NCBI GenBank assembly: GCA_012934845.2
Contig: WNNJ02001308.1
Span: 1-64,000 of the forward strand
DNA from: Pomphorhynchus laevis
Lineage: Eukaryota > Acanthocephala > Palaeacanthocephala > Echinorhynchida > Pomphorhynchidae
Length of the DNA: 64,000 bases
Direction: 5' to 3'
Positions 1 to 53,339 of this stretch are shown here, one piece after another. Each line of letters starts with the position of its first letter. Within the stretch, counting starts at the first letter, position 1. The position numbers and the translations under genes are program-made. Under the pieces are notes generated by a model that saw only the letters and a list, made by a program, of their open reading frames with translations, was not told the DNA's origin and ran no database searches.

Positions 1-651
1 GCACGATGGCATAAGAGACGTCATCTATGAAGCGGCCCAGTTTGCACGTATGCACGTTGGCCTGGAGGTCCGGGGTTATTGACTGATGTAAAAGAGCGCC
101 CGGCCGATATTCTAATATACGGAGATCCTCCTGAAGCGATTGACTTCGCAGTCACGCACCCACAACAAGTTGCATACGTAGATATCGCGAGCGCAAGTGG
201 AGGGGCAGCAGCGGCGGCTTATGCCAACAATGTGAAAGATCGTAAATATCGGTCAAGAATGGAAGCAGCCGGATACAAGTTCACACCGGCAGTAATCGAG
301 TGTTTTTTGGGGGGGTGGAATGATGCCGGCCTTAACGTCATCCGGCGTATTGCTGGCCGCATGAGCAGAACAAGTGGTGTTAGATATAACATCGTAGCTG
401 CTCGATTATTCCAACGATCGTCCATCGCCTTAATGCGTGGCAACGCCAGAGCGATTCTGGCTTCGCTAGACAATATACAGCCCTTCACAAGCCTACCTAG
501 GTCAGCGTCCGAACCTAGGATTCGAACTTTCAGCCAAGGCATATGTGATATGGTCGAGGTCCAGAACGGAACGGCTCATACAGACAATTTTTGCGATGAC
601 ACACGTCTGGAAGGTTGTAATAATCAACGTGATCGAACAGACTTTTACTAA
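1..651 (+). pseudogene. Fossil retroelement polyprotein tail (C-terminal domain)
   Basis: The translation carries a pattern I recall from the region after the reverse transcriptase of some invertebrate retroelements: HDGIRDVIYEAAQFA near the window edge, then ERPADIL, an AFDxxVTHP-like stretch (AIDFAVTHP), KDRKYRSRMEAAGYKF, a VIECFLGGW block and an ending like SIALMRGNARAIL. The role of this domain is uncertain; the D/E/K spacing is reminiscent of a restriction-like nuclease, which is inference. The element is broken and runs off the left edge, so its catalytic part is not visible. The block is clearly GC-richer than the DNA after 1.5 kb. Host coding sequence of foreign origin is a less likely alternative. 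Confidence 0.45.
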
Positions 652-704
652 ATCCAGTTGCTTTATTAACAACGGCCAACTCGAACTCGTTCTGTGAGCG
701 CGAG

Positions 705-989
705 GTGCGAGACCCGAATAGCCCTCCAATTCTACTGACGACCAGTTCAGTCAAAACCGTTCAACGTGCAGTGGATCTGGGAATAAGACCTCAAATTAAA
801 CTTAACGTTCCTGAGACCGACGAGCGTTGCCTGCTGCTGAAAGAAAACCACGATGAACACGAAGAAGGCAATCTTCGGAATATGGATTCGTATCATGACC
901 GAAAAATTTCAAACATCGAGGTTGATGAATGTTACAATTTTGTGGGCAACAATCAAGTAAGGACATCGCTTGGTGATTGTGGAAAATAA
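705..989 (+). other. Unrecognised 94-aa open frame in the GC-richer block
   Basis: This open frame lies between the fossil retroelement tail and the 154-residue frame downstream, on the same strand. It is rich in charged residues and has no motif I recognise. Its base composition matches the two neighbours, so it is most simply part of the same degenerate element. I would not treat it as a gene without transcript evidence. Confidence 0.2.
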
Positions 990-1010
990 GACGACACATC
1001 TACCTGGACA

Positions 1011-1475
1011 ATGAATACGGATTTCAATAACGGACAAAATTACACGCAATTATTGTGTAACCCTTCCATCTCATTGGACAATACGCACTCTGCGATCGGC
1101 AACTTCGGGATATGTGATCCGGCATTCGACTATCCAACAGGCAATACTCTCGCTGATACAGAAGAAACAACAGGAAATTACAGGGATGACGAGATTTTCG
1201 GCGACGATCGCGCTTCTCCTACTTCGTCAAACTTATCCGAATGCGATAAAGATCTTCACGAATCCAGAGACCCCACAAACAGATACGATGCAGCCGGATC
1301 GCACTTTAATGTGATCAATGGAGACCTCAATAGACTGATCAGTCCGGAACTAAACGTGATGCGGTATTTAGGACAAAACCCGACAGTAACTGAGTTGCAG
1401 TACAGTCAACGCGTGGACTCGGACGGTAACGAAACCTTGAGTTTCGCGAGCCCATCACAATGGATAAGAAGATGA
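1011..1475 (+). CDS. Unrecognised 154-aa acidic, low-complexity-leaning protein
   Basis: This open frame starts MNTDFNNGQN and ends SPSQWIRR. It is rich in Asp, Asn, Ser and Thr, has two cysteines and no obvious membrane segment, and looks largely disordered. It follows the fossil retroelement tail on the same strand, and GC content falls sharply about 40 bases after its stop. Either it is the last part of that element or a small gene carried with it. No family was recognised and no splice sites were identified. Confidence 0.3.
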   Translation: MNTDFNNGQNYTQLLCNPSISLDNTHSAIGNFGICDPAFDYPTGNTLADTEETTGNYRDDEIFGDDRASPTSSNLSECDKDLHESRDPTNRYDAAGSHFNVINGDLNRLISPELNVMRYLGQNPTVTELQYSQRVDSDGNETLSFASPSQWIRR

Positions 1476-3960
1476 AGAGCAAACAATATGTAGATACTAA
1501 TGATGACTTGCAATTTTAGATGATTTTTAATGCTTATAATTAATACGTTTTATTAAATTTTACTCTTTTATTACACCACAAAGCTTTTAGCACCATTTTT
1601 CATACTTGGAGGTGTTGACTAAGGTGCTTGATACTAGTATGCTAGCTGACTAAAGGCAAAGTATAAATAACGAAAATAAAGTCCAATTTACTTGCAGTAA
1701 TATTTAATAATATTATAACTAATAATATTATTGAAAGGTATTTTTATTTATTCATATGTGAGAGACATCAACAGTGACCAATAGCTATACATTTAACTCT
1801 TCTTACACTGAACATTTATATCTTATATTTCCTGGTTAATAGTTTTAATTATTAAAAATTTAAATTTATATTTAATTTAATAACAATTTAATTTATATTT
1901 ATGATAATAAAATATTTCATATTCTTGATTTCTTTTATTCACTTGCAAACAGGAAGAATCGAAAGTATATTTAATTATTGCATAATTCAATATGGACTAT
2001 GTAATAATTGTTAATTTGAAAACTGTTAAATAATAGCAATTTTGTAATTTTGTAACTCCGGATAAAAAGATAATTTTGTATACATTTATTTAGTCAGATT
2101 TAATTGGCGGTTATGGCGTTTCTTTTAATATACGTTATACCATAATTCTAAACATTGTGTTTGATGTTGCCGCGCTAGTGATTGAATTGTGTGTACCCAT
2201 TGAAAAAAAAACAATTTTCCATGACACGAAATGTGAAACCCACCTTTTTCATTTTAAAATACAAAATTGTTTCCATATTTTACATTTACAAATTTTGATT
2301 GTGAATTTTACATTTAGATTGTATTCAATTTAACTGTGCCGTTGAGAGAAGACGGCAAAAAAACTTAATTCGGATTCTGCGAATTGTGCTAACAAGAAAC
2401 AATACCACAATGTCTTCTCTTAATAAGTATTATAATTTAAAACAATATTTATCGGGTTTTACCATATATTTAAATAAAAATCATTTAATTTCGTTTATTA
2501 AATTTAATAAAATTTAAATTTTTGATTAATTCTTCTTTGTAAATATTTTGATTTGCCTTATGTGTCTAGATATGAGTGTTACCTTTTATAACTGGTTACT
2601 ACATAAAATGTTTATAATACAAGGGTTTTGAAAACCTTCATATGATTACAAATCCATTTACTTCCCATGTGAAGCATACCCTTATAGTTGCAATGCTAAC
2701 GATGTACAGACTAGTATGAATGTAACTTATATTGCCATTCAATAAAATTTAAATAAAAAATGTCTGTTTGTAAAAAATTGGTATTATATGGTATACTTTC
2801 TGCCATTTCGGTAACCCTTGGTGACTTGGAACAAACAAAGTGTAGTTTAGTTAGACTGTGGGATATCTTACTTTTATTTTAATAAGACCTCAATTCCTGT
2901 ATACAGAAAATTACATACAATATTGAGTCATTGTTTGGTAAATCAAATACTTTAGTATTTGATTTACTGAATATCTCGATATTTCGAATAAATATTGAAA
3001 TTTTCATTCAGTTGGAAGCGTGCGATTTTAAAAATATCAATCGTCAAATTGGCTTAAGGCATTATACTGCAAACACAATATCACTTATTTTTGATATAAA
3101 ATATTGAAAGCACGTTCAACCTTATACTTTTTAAACAATTAAGATAAAAACAATATATCAAGAAAACTTAATACCAAAAATATTTAGCATCAAAATTTAC
3201 ATAACTATCTGTCATCAGTACATAAATACATTTTTTTATATTATTCTGCTCCTTATCAACAAGTAATTAATAATTTTTTCAATGAGCATTCGATGTTCAT
3301 CTGCATGAGAAAGTATGTACAACAATATCAATAAAATTTCAAAAAATATATAAAAACATCAAAAAATTATTTTTGAATCGGGGTGGTAGACGTTTTAAAT
3401 TTAAAATAACAATTAAAACTTTGAAAGTTTTTTTAAGATTTTCTGGAGATAAATGCAGAACCATTCGAAAACTAGTAATCTAAGGTACTTTTTCTGCTGT
3501 TTCTGTTAATTATAACTTACAGATATGAGCATCTTTAGAAGAAGATACACATTAATATAATAGAATTAAATATTCAAACAAAAAAATAAGAAAAATATCT
3601 TAATACTTTGTTATAAAGATGCATAGCAATTGTATAGAAAATGTATAAAGATGCGGTATAGAAGATGCTTAATAAGACATCTTAATATTGTTATATTTAA
3701 TAATTTCGCATTTCTGAGAATTATGATAACGGGGGTAAAAATTTCGAATAAAAATATTTGAACTTTTAGAAATCAAACTAATTTATCTGCTTAGCTTATT
3801 AAGTTTTTGTTGTTAGAGCGACAATTCTATAATTATAATTTGGAATTCTAGTAATTATAAATTATTCATTAATAGTTAAAAATGAATATTAAACCTTTAA
3901 TTGGAAGTTCAAAACGTTAAATTGTGAAATAATTGCGTTTGAGATCACTATATATAGGCT
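1476..3960. other. AT-rich stretch without a recognisable gene
   Basis: I see only AT-rich, low-complexity sequence with frequent stops on both strands. No coding motif, RNA gene or ordered repeat was found. Confidence 0.5.
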
Positions 3961-4904
3961 ACGTTAAGTTCAAATGATCACTGTATAAACCTGGTACTTT
4001 CTACATGTTACCAAAAACACACAAACAAGAATCACCTTGTAAAGGAATACCGACTGTATCGAATATTAAAAACAATTGCTGAAAACTTATCGAAACACTT
4101 AGATAAGCTGCTGAAACCTGTTTTATATTTAGTTGATAGTTATATTAAGGGTACTTTCGATTTCTTACACAAGCTGAAAGAGTTTAAAAATCATGTTAAG
4201 TTGAATGACATAATAATGCCCCTTGATGTATCAAATCTGTATACATGTATTCCGCATCAAGATGGCGTTAAAATGATTATAGCTATCTTAGATAAAATTG
4301 GTTGGTCGAAGAATCTGATATCGTTCATCAGTGAAGGCTTAAGACTGATACTGACATCAATGTTTTCAAATATGACTGGAAAACATACAAACAGAATATC
4401 GGTACATCCATGGATATGCCGGTAGCCCCTAACTACGCAATTTTGTATTTGCATCACTACAAACGAGAATTTATTAGCCAGTACAAGAACAGCCCGTAAT
4501 TCTTTTAAATTATTAAAAGAATTTTTGACGAAACTAGATAATTTCGGGCCGTTACATTTCACTTTTGAAAAATCAACACCCACATGTTTTTTTTGATCTG
4601 TCAATATATATATCGCGACCAAAATGATGATATTCAAACTGAATTATATCGCAAGCCAACTAGTCCAAAGATATATATATCCTAAAAGCTCACATTCATC
4701 GTGTGTTAAAATGTGCATAATTAGAAACGAAACATCAAGAATACTGAACATCTGTAGCACAAATGAAACGAAACTGAAATAGTTAACTAAATTAAAAAGA
4801 GATTTGATTTATAGAGGATATACATATCGTTAGGTTGGTAAGTGCATTGATAAATCATTAATTTCATATTTAAAACAAGATGGAAAGTCAGAACGTCAAA
4901 AACA

Positions 4905-5033
4905 AAAGACATTTATCTTTCCATACCACTGCGGACTTAAGAATCCAAAAGGCATTTATCTTTCCATACCACTGCGGACTTAAGAATCCAAAAGACATTT
5001 ATCTTTCCATACCACTGCGGACTTAAGAATCTG
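4905..5033 (+). repeat. 43-bp tandem triplication inside PLE 1
   Basis: The unit running from the poly-A/gacattta region through CCATACCACTGCGGACTTAA occurs three times at an exact 43-bp spacing (anchor bases at 4,910, 4,953 and 4,996). The copies are nearly identical. Because 43 is not a multiple of three, the duplication disrupts the reading frame (FPYHCGLKNPK) between the RT and endonuclease parts. Confidence 0.9.
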
Positions 5034-5279
5034 TCAATAGATATAAACTCTGTAGTTTCAAAAATCTTCAACAAATTAAAACTAGATCATATACCAATAC
5101 GAACAGTATTTTCATCTGTAAAAACAATATAAAGTCGCTTAATAAGATCAAAACTTAACCAACTAAGCAGCACACATAAGGCAGGCTGCAAACAATGTCA
5201 TCGGCCACGCTCAAAATGTTACAGCAACGATATAGAAACAAACACTATAACGAGCACATGTAGAAAATTAAAATATACG

Positions 5280-5564
5280 TTGACAAATACTACATCATGT
5301 GATTCGATAGGGGATATTTATTTAGCAACATGCCGAATATGTAAAGCCCAATACGTGGGTGAAACTGGCCTTTCGATGAGTATGCGCCTTAATAACAGAC
5401 GATCCGATCTTAATAAAGAACTAGTCAAAAGAGACGCAATTTTAAAACATTGTCTAACAATACACTCATCGCACGAAGACATATTTGACTATGTGGTACT
5501 AAATACGCACTTCAATGACACTGATTTGAAAAGAAAAATGAGCAAAAAATTATCGGTTAACTAA
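5280..5564 (+). pseudogene. GIY-YIG endonuclease domain of PLE 1
   Basis: The 94-residue frame contains IYLATCRICKAQYVGETGLS and MRLNNRRSDLN, the hallmark of the PLE endonuclease: a GIY-like strand, a CxxC pair, YVGET, and the R...R helix. A histidine-rich segment (HCLTIHSSHED) follows where this family usually has a conserved His. In intact PLEs the domain nicks the target to prime reverse transcription. It lies about 1 kb after RT motifs of the same element. The domain itself is open, but the element is not. Confidence 0.8.
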
Positions 5565-5790
5565 TGACGGATGCTGATCATGGAATAAACATAGATCATA
5601 TATACAAATGGGATGTAGTGATAACGTGAAATTTTAATTGATATTGGCATTTGAGTTCATGTTCGTTTATGTTTTGAACTTCTTATGTTTGTGCTATTGC
5701 ATTGTAGATTGAAAAAGCCCAGCAAAGAACTAAACGTGTTTTATAATTCTCTGTTATTTTTGTATGTGTGAATCAATAGATATAATAGTA

Positions 5791-6276
5791 GTGCACGGAT
5801 GTGCTGAGTAGACAACGGTTTTACGAAATACGGCATTTATACTAAATGGTGTTGTTTCTTAGACTGGACCTTGATTCACAACTTTCAATCACCATGTCAC
5901 TTCTAGACGACCAATTAGTACCCGGAAACACTCATCAATAGAATGAAGTAACCATTGATCGTTTTGGTTGCCTATGTGGCATTGTGAATAAAGGTGTTTC
6001 CGACATTTTGCTTAATTGATTGAGGCTTACGCTCTTTACCAGATCGAATTGCTGCGCGGACCATCCTTAAACACTAGGCAGAGGTTGTTGATGAATTGTC
6101 GCTGCACTCGTTGGATCCATAATGGATATGGCATGTATAATAGTTGTGTACGAATTTGCTGAGTAGACAACGGTCTAGGATTTTTTCGAAATACGGCATT
6201 TATGCAAACACTATTAAATATTTATAATCAACGGTCCAGGATTTCTTTCGAAATACGGCATTTATACAAACACCAT
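5791..6276 (+). repeat. Three dispersed copies of a ~50-bp motif
   Basis: A block reading GCTGAGTAGACAACGGT and then CGAAATACGGCATTTATAC occurs near 5,800-5,842 and 6,159-6,207, and its second half again at 6,228-6,272. It may be the remains of a repeat end linked to the flanking PLE pieces. The function is unknown. Confidence 0.6.
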
Positions 6277-6281
6277 TATAT

Positions 6282-6307
6282 ATCAAGGATCCTTAGGGAT
6301 CCTTGAT
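6282..6307. repeat. Perfect 11-bp stem palindrome
   Basis: ATCAAGGATCC, a 4-base spacer, then GGATCCTTGAT form a perfect inverted repeat. It directly follows the third copy of the ~50-bp motif. Confidence 0.8.
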
Positions 6308-6391
6308 AGGACGCTTTTATCATATATATCAGTGAATTAGAACCGAAGAAAAAAGAAGAAATATTATTCATAGAGTGTACACATTAAAAGC

Positions 6392-6727
6392 TTTTGGCTT
6401 TTTACCAAAACCTTCGTCAGCAACACTCTTTTTAGCTGCTTTTTGCCCAGTTTTGCCTCTATTTATTCCTACTCACGGAAGGCGGCGTCTGTGATGTGCG
6501 TTCAATGTGCTGCCACACATTAATTGAGCGATCCACCGCTGCTCGCATTGTTTGCGTTTTGCAGCATTTACAAAGTTGCATGCAACAATTGTCACCTTCA
6601 CTGAATGGGTGACATTTGTTACTATGTGATTTGCAGCACCGTCACGGCAAGTGCGTCTTGCCTTGATGTCCGCACGTCTGATGTCCGAACTCACATTCAC
6701 GAGCAGCACAGAGCAAGACGCTACCAT
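6392..6727 (-). mobile_element. PLE endonuclease end fragment (minus strand)
   Basis: The minus-strand frame reads SSDIRRADIKARRTC and later RKQCEQRWIAQLMCGS, matching the second half of a PLE GIY-YIG endonuclease (compare NNRRADIKNR at about 50.1 kb). About 60 bases after the frame, on the same strand, lies CTGACGA followed by a hairpin, the hammerhead-like core seen at several PLE ends in this window. The piece is truncated on its 5' side, where it meets an opposite-strand PLE piece head to head. Confidence 0.65.
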
Positions 6728-7280
6728 AGTGAACTTCCTTTACCTGAAATTGTCCAAAACTAGTACTAACTCATGGGAAACGTCTATGTACCGCAAGTTT
6801 AGAGATATACGTAATCTCATACATGCAAGTAGTGCACATCACCCCCAGAATAAAACGCTTACTAATAAGAAACGAAACGATCAGAGCAAAGAAAATTTGT
6901 TCGAACAACGTCATCTTCGAACGTTGCCTTCTAGATATCCAAAAAGAGTTTATCGACCGCGGCTACACTCATAAATTGATACGAAGACAATTTGATGATG
7001 TGAGGAGAATGCAACGCGCGAAACTTTTGATACCCAAAAATAGATATTTAGAAGAAGCAAACAATTGATTCTGGACGGTGATAGACTACAATCCTGCACT
7101 AGTAAGTCTTCAATCAGCAATAAATAAAGCAATTGCCAGAACTTAACTACAAGAATTCCGTCATCCGAAAGTAATATTTCGCACAACATTGACGCTCAAA
7201 AATTTGTTGGAAAAGAATCCACAGAGGAAACAAATGAGTAAACTCTTTGATGACAAAAGGTGTAAGATTGCTTGTAGTTC
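6720..7280 (+). mobile_element. PLE RT C-terminal fragment (plus strand)
   Basis: Frames read VNFLYLKLSKTSTNSWETS, then YRK, then IHASSAHHPQNK, matching the PLE motif FLDLxI...YRKPT...SxHPxxxK. Further on come IQKEFIDRGYTHKLI and DYNPALVSLQSAINKAI, as expected for the thumb and linker of Penelope/Neptune-type elements. The pieces are in different frames, so this is a fossil. It begins where the minus-strand endonuclease fragment ends. Confidence 0.65.
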
Positions 7281-7418
7281 ATGACGTTATTTTTTGATAA
7301 ATGGTCATTGTCGCGAAACTTCGCAACCTTTGTCTTGTTGAGTTTAACAATCATGATTTACAGTAAAATATAGTATTTCTCTTCAAGGACCAATCGTCAT
7401 ATACTAAGTGGAATATTA

Positions 7419-7694
7419 TTGGTATGCACAATTTGGGTGTTTGTCAGAAACAAGTATTTTGATTTATTGAAACAGCATTACGGTGTTCCACAGAGAGATC
7501 ACCCGCTGAGTATTTTATTGCTTAGTATATTTATTGCAGATCTACTAGCTTGTATTCGCTCTTCAAACTCTGAATATCTATATGTTAAAGACTTTGTGAT
7601 ATATCCATCAGGAATAACAAATATTAGGATAGCGTTGCGAAATCTATTAATTATTGTCGATGCATTGGTTTCATTACTAATATCAAGGTATTAA
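7419..7694 (+). mobile_element. LINE reverse transcriptase fragment
   Basis: The frame contains YFDLLKQHYGVPQRD, then LSILLLSIFIADLLACI and a position like YxDD read as YVKDFVIYPSG. This is the GVPQGS...SP..F..FI.DL...YADDFVIY core of a LINE RT with the catalytic YADD degraded to YVKD. The clade cannot be assigned. No LINE ends are visible. Confidence 0.55.
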
Positions 7695-9537
7695 TAATAA
7701 TTATTAATAAATAATCAATAATTATACGATAAAAATATAAATATACTATTTTTATATATGATATTAATAAGATTGTGGTATTATTGTAGTAGTATAATGC
7801 TACATATTACTCGATGAAATATCTAATATATAAGTTTTGTAATAAATTAGACCACATTATTAATAAATAATAATTATGTTGAAAAATTTATTAACCGCTT
7901 TACATTTCGATAATGGGTCACAAAAATACCGGTAAATTAAAAGGAAATTTTAAAAATTGATGTAAATCCTCTTTATTTTTTCTTTTGATATCATCTTGAT
8001 GTTAGTAGTGCACGTCAGTGGGAGTTAATTTCGTTTCGGCTTGTCGTTTATTCAAGGTTAAACTTGGAGAGATGTAAGCAAGTAAAGATATGAAGTAATG
8101 TCGTACAGTATGAGCTGGCCCCATGACAAAGTATGTTCACAACATAAAACTGATCACGATTGCACGCAGCAAAGCCTTCCAGATTAAGGTTATTTTATGC
8201 ATTATTAGAATCGCACCAATTGTTTTGGATAGACACAGATGTTATATAAAACTCGTGGTTTAGCGTGTTAATTTTAACTTGTTAAATTCTTAGAGATGCA
8301 TTAAATTCCGTAAACATAATAAAAAAAATTTGGAAACGTACCAGCTGACAGCATCAGCTGTTAAATATTATTTCATTGAATGAAATTACAGGATTTACAA
8401 ACGAGTAAAAAATAGGAACCAGTAGAGGCTTGTAAAGAGCTATTCGTTTTACAAGCCTTTACTGACTCCTATCTAACTGCAAAACTTAATGTGATAGATC
8501 TTGACAGAATGCTGGTGAACGATATTGTATCAGAAGAAGGATTAAAGTACTAGAAAAATTAATTGAATTCGTTAATGAGAGAAAGATCCTATATTGGAAG
8601 TGCGGACAGTTGCAATAATCATTATTGAACATTTTATAACAAGATAAGCAGTAAAAGTCCTCTGAGAGGTCTGTTGATAATAGTATCTAATAGTATTATA
8701 CATATTTATAATTATATTTATTTTATTAAAATATAATTATTATAGAAAGATTTATAATAAATAGTAATTATTACCTTATTTAATTGATGTTTAGGTAACA
8801 TTGAATAAATGAAAATCTAGTGATGTGATAATTTTAGAGACTTAGTTCTATTGGCTGATGAATTATAGATATAATAAATAAATTTAATTAATAAACAATA
8901 CACGGCTTGACAAAATTGTTTATTTCGCATACTTAAATTTGAAATTTTTAAACCAAAAGCATTTTTATTACATACACCAAATTCATTTAATGAAAATATC
9001 AAATTATCTAAAGCAGAATATTTAGCAGAAACCGATCATAAATATAGACCTTATTGTGCAATTAATATTTTTCTTACGTGACGGAGAAAAGTTGTCATAT
9101 TTTCCATAGTTTTCAACGTTTAAAATAATTGAATTTTTTAATTTTTTAAATAATATGTAGTAGCTACAAGAAACGTTATTCTCTTTTAGTTGTAGTGTAA
9201 ACTGCAAAAGAGCAAGAATATTTCCGGATTGATGATATCTATATTTTGTCTAAAAATCGGAATGCAGATTGAATTTAAATACAATGCAATGCGGTTATTT
9301 TACCCGACCTTATTTAGTTTTAATGGAAACAGCGTTTACTTCCAACTCAAATGAAATTTTACAAATAAAAGTATTTAGACTTGTTCTTTCGTTTTATCGA
9401 AGCGTCATCATGTCGTTAATGTTTATTACTTAACATAATCAATAGCTAAGATAGTGTTAGCGGAAACAGCTTACTTCTTCTCTCTTTAAACCAGGACAAT
9501 TGAAAGTTGTCGCAGTGAAATAAAGAATCTACAAAAA
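7695..9537. other. AT-rich upstream region of the kinesin gene, nothing recognised
   Basis: No coding motif or RNA gene was found. The last few hundred bases should contain the kinesin promoter and 5' UTR, but no convincing TATA or initiator element can be singled out in such AT-rich DNA. Confidence 0.4.
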
Positions 9538-9558
9538 ATGAACGCGGTTTTTAGTTAA
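9538..9558 (+). promoter_or_regulatory. Possible upstream ORF before kinesin start
   Basis: An ATG at 9,538 opens a six-codon frame that stops at 9,556-9,558, only 11 bases before the kinesin ATG. If this stretch is in the 5' leader it could reduce translation. The transcript start is unknown. Confidence 0.25.
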
Positions 9559-9569
9559 GCTTGAAAAAT

Positions 9570-51699
<42,130 letters not shown>

Positions 51700-51906
51700 G
51701 TATGTTATGGAGACAATGCGTCAGCCTTGTTCACCTATTTATAGATCTTAATTACGTAAAATAAGAGCAATACGTAGGCAATATGTACTTGAACGCTACA
51801 AAAATGCTGCAAATGTGAAGTCCGTTAATTTAATGAAATTGTGAACAGTTTGAAAATTTGTTAGTTTCAATAATATTAATATAATGTACCATGAAATCGT
51901 TCAAAG

Positions 51907-51912
51907 AATAAA
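51907..51912 (+). promoter_or_regulatory. Possible kinesin polyadenylation signal
   Basis: AATAAA lies about 150-165 bases after the candidate stop codons. Such hexamers are common by chance in this AT-rich DNA. Confidence 0.35.
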
Positions 51913-51919
51913 TTATTTC

Positions 51920-53020
51920 AGATACTCGTATTTAGTCTTCTACCCGGTTAACTTTATTTGAATTATCCACATAGTTTTGATTATAATTATAAATGATTTG
52001 TTTCGATACAAAAATAAGTATAATTATACTTTTAAAAATTACATCCATTATAAGTTATAGCGGATGTAATTACATAATTATTATTTACTACTTTGGTTGG
52101 GATCGCTAATTCTAGTATAATCACGGCATTTTGTTCAAAATCTACAAAATTTAAATTTGTTATAAGCTTATATTTACGTTTAAATTCTCTCATATCGATC
52201 ATTCTTATTTGAAAGAGAAATAATAATTTAAATACGAAATATTATCAATATAATTTAAAAACTTAATTTATAATTGTATATCGAAATTATATGAAAATAA
52301 TACAAAACTATAAATTGTTTTAGTTAAATATTAATTATTTTCGCGACTTTAAATTCGTGCATATCAAAAAATCACTTTCGAGATTATATTTTATCACTCT
52401 TTTCACAAATCAAACATTCAATAAACTTAAATATGTTTAATTTCATCACACATATAATAACTTTAGTGATAACTTTCATTCGCTGTAATATCATTATGTG
52501 AAAATTTTTATATAACTAATAAACTGGATTAATGGGTAAAAGGTGATCAGGAAGAATTTTTGTAATATCGAGATTTGGCTTTAATCCAAGATACCCCACA
52601 TTACCTCAATGTTAAATGCAAGCTAAGATTTCTATCGCAAAAAGATATCGACATGCTTAATACGATATATTTACTTTATTTACTTCCAATCAAGTCAATC
52701 AATCTAAATATCAACAGCGCTGATACTCGTCTGGTAACCGAGTTGGAATTACAGAGGATATACGTTATTAGTACGAATTCGAACACGGTGATATGCTGGA
52801 TTGAATAATATGCGCCGAAACGTGATAACATTGCAGTTAGTTGGTAACCGAGTTGGAAATTCTTACACTTTCTATTCTTGAGTTTATAAATAAAAATGAA
52901 AACGCAGTACACTATTTCATTTAATTTCACTATTAGTGATGATTGAATAACTGTCGTCATAAAAAATAACTATCTTCGATATGATAACTTTAAAGGAATC
53001 AAAAATAAAAATTTATTTTC
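51920..53020. other. AT-rich spacer, nothing recognised
   Basis: No coding motif. A 17-bp block (TGGTAACCGAGTTGGAA) occurs twice, at about 52,731 and 52,839. Confidence 0.4.
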
Positions 53021-53029
53021 TAGAAACAC

Positions 53030-53250
53030 TACATTTCGATGGCTACCGCTATCAACGTCAGGTTTAATCATTTTTTGATTAAACAACGTTATGAACAAAA
53101 TCATATTCTATAAAGCTTAAAAACAAGTCAGCTATAATTGGGCTACTATTACCTTCTAATCGAACATCTTTTACTTGTCTAAATATAGATGTCCCTACTT
53201 TTAAATAATTTTGATTTATCAAAATATTTAAGGATTCTATTAAGTAAATT
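53030..53250 (-). mobile_element. PLE end core next to an EN-less PLE fragment (D)
   Basis: On the minus strand, codons for LNILINQNYLKVGTSIFRQV and then IIADLFLSFIEYDFVHN match copies A-C over about 150 bp (53,245-53,095). It joins directly to CCTGACGTTGATAGCGGTAG and then CCATCGAAATGTAGTG, the recurring PLE end core. The two halves come from different PLE families, so this is a junction of fragments. Confidence 0.6.
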
Positions 53251-53339
53251 AAAGTAAATTTTAATATCACTGATAATAGATTTGATATTTTAAAAATTAA
53301 ACATAATGAAAATTGATATGGGTTACTAAGTCCTTAGTA

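Larger units (their letters stand above)
3985..5640 (+). mobile_element. Penelope-like element 1, RT plus GIY-YIG, degenerate
   Basis: The first part translates to FYMLPKTHKQ followed by a PTVSNIKNN stretch, the early motif of Penelope-like reverse transcriptases. DVSNLYTCIPHQDGV (from 4,219) is a later RT motif. A cysteine pair (CKQC near 5,190) and a GIY-YIG endonuclease close the element, the usual RT-then-EN order. The frame is broken in several places and the core catalytic block is eroded, so the copy is dead. The 5' boundary is uncertain, and the 3' boundary is placed after the endonuclease stop. A 43-bp triplication has occurred inside it. Confidence 0.75.
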
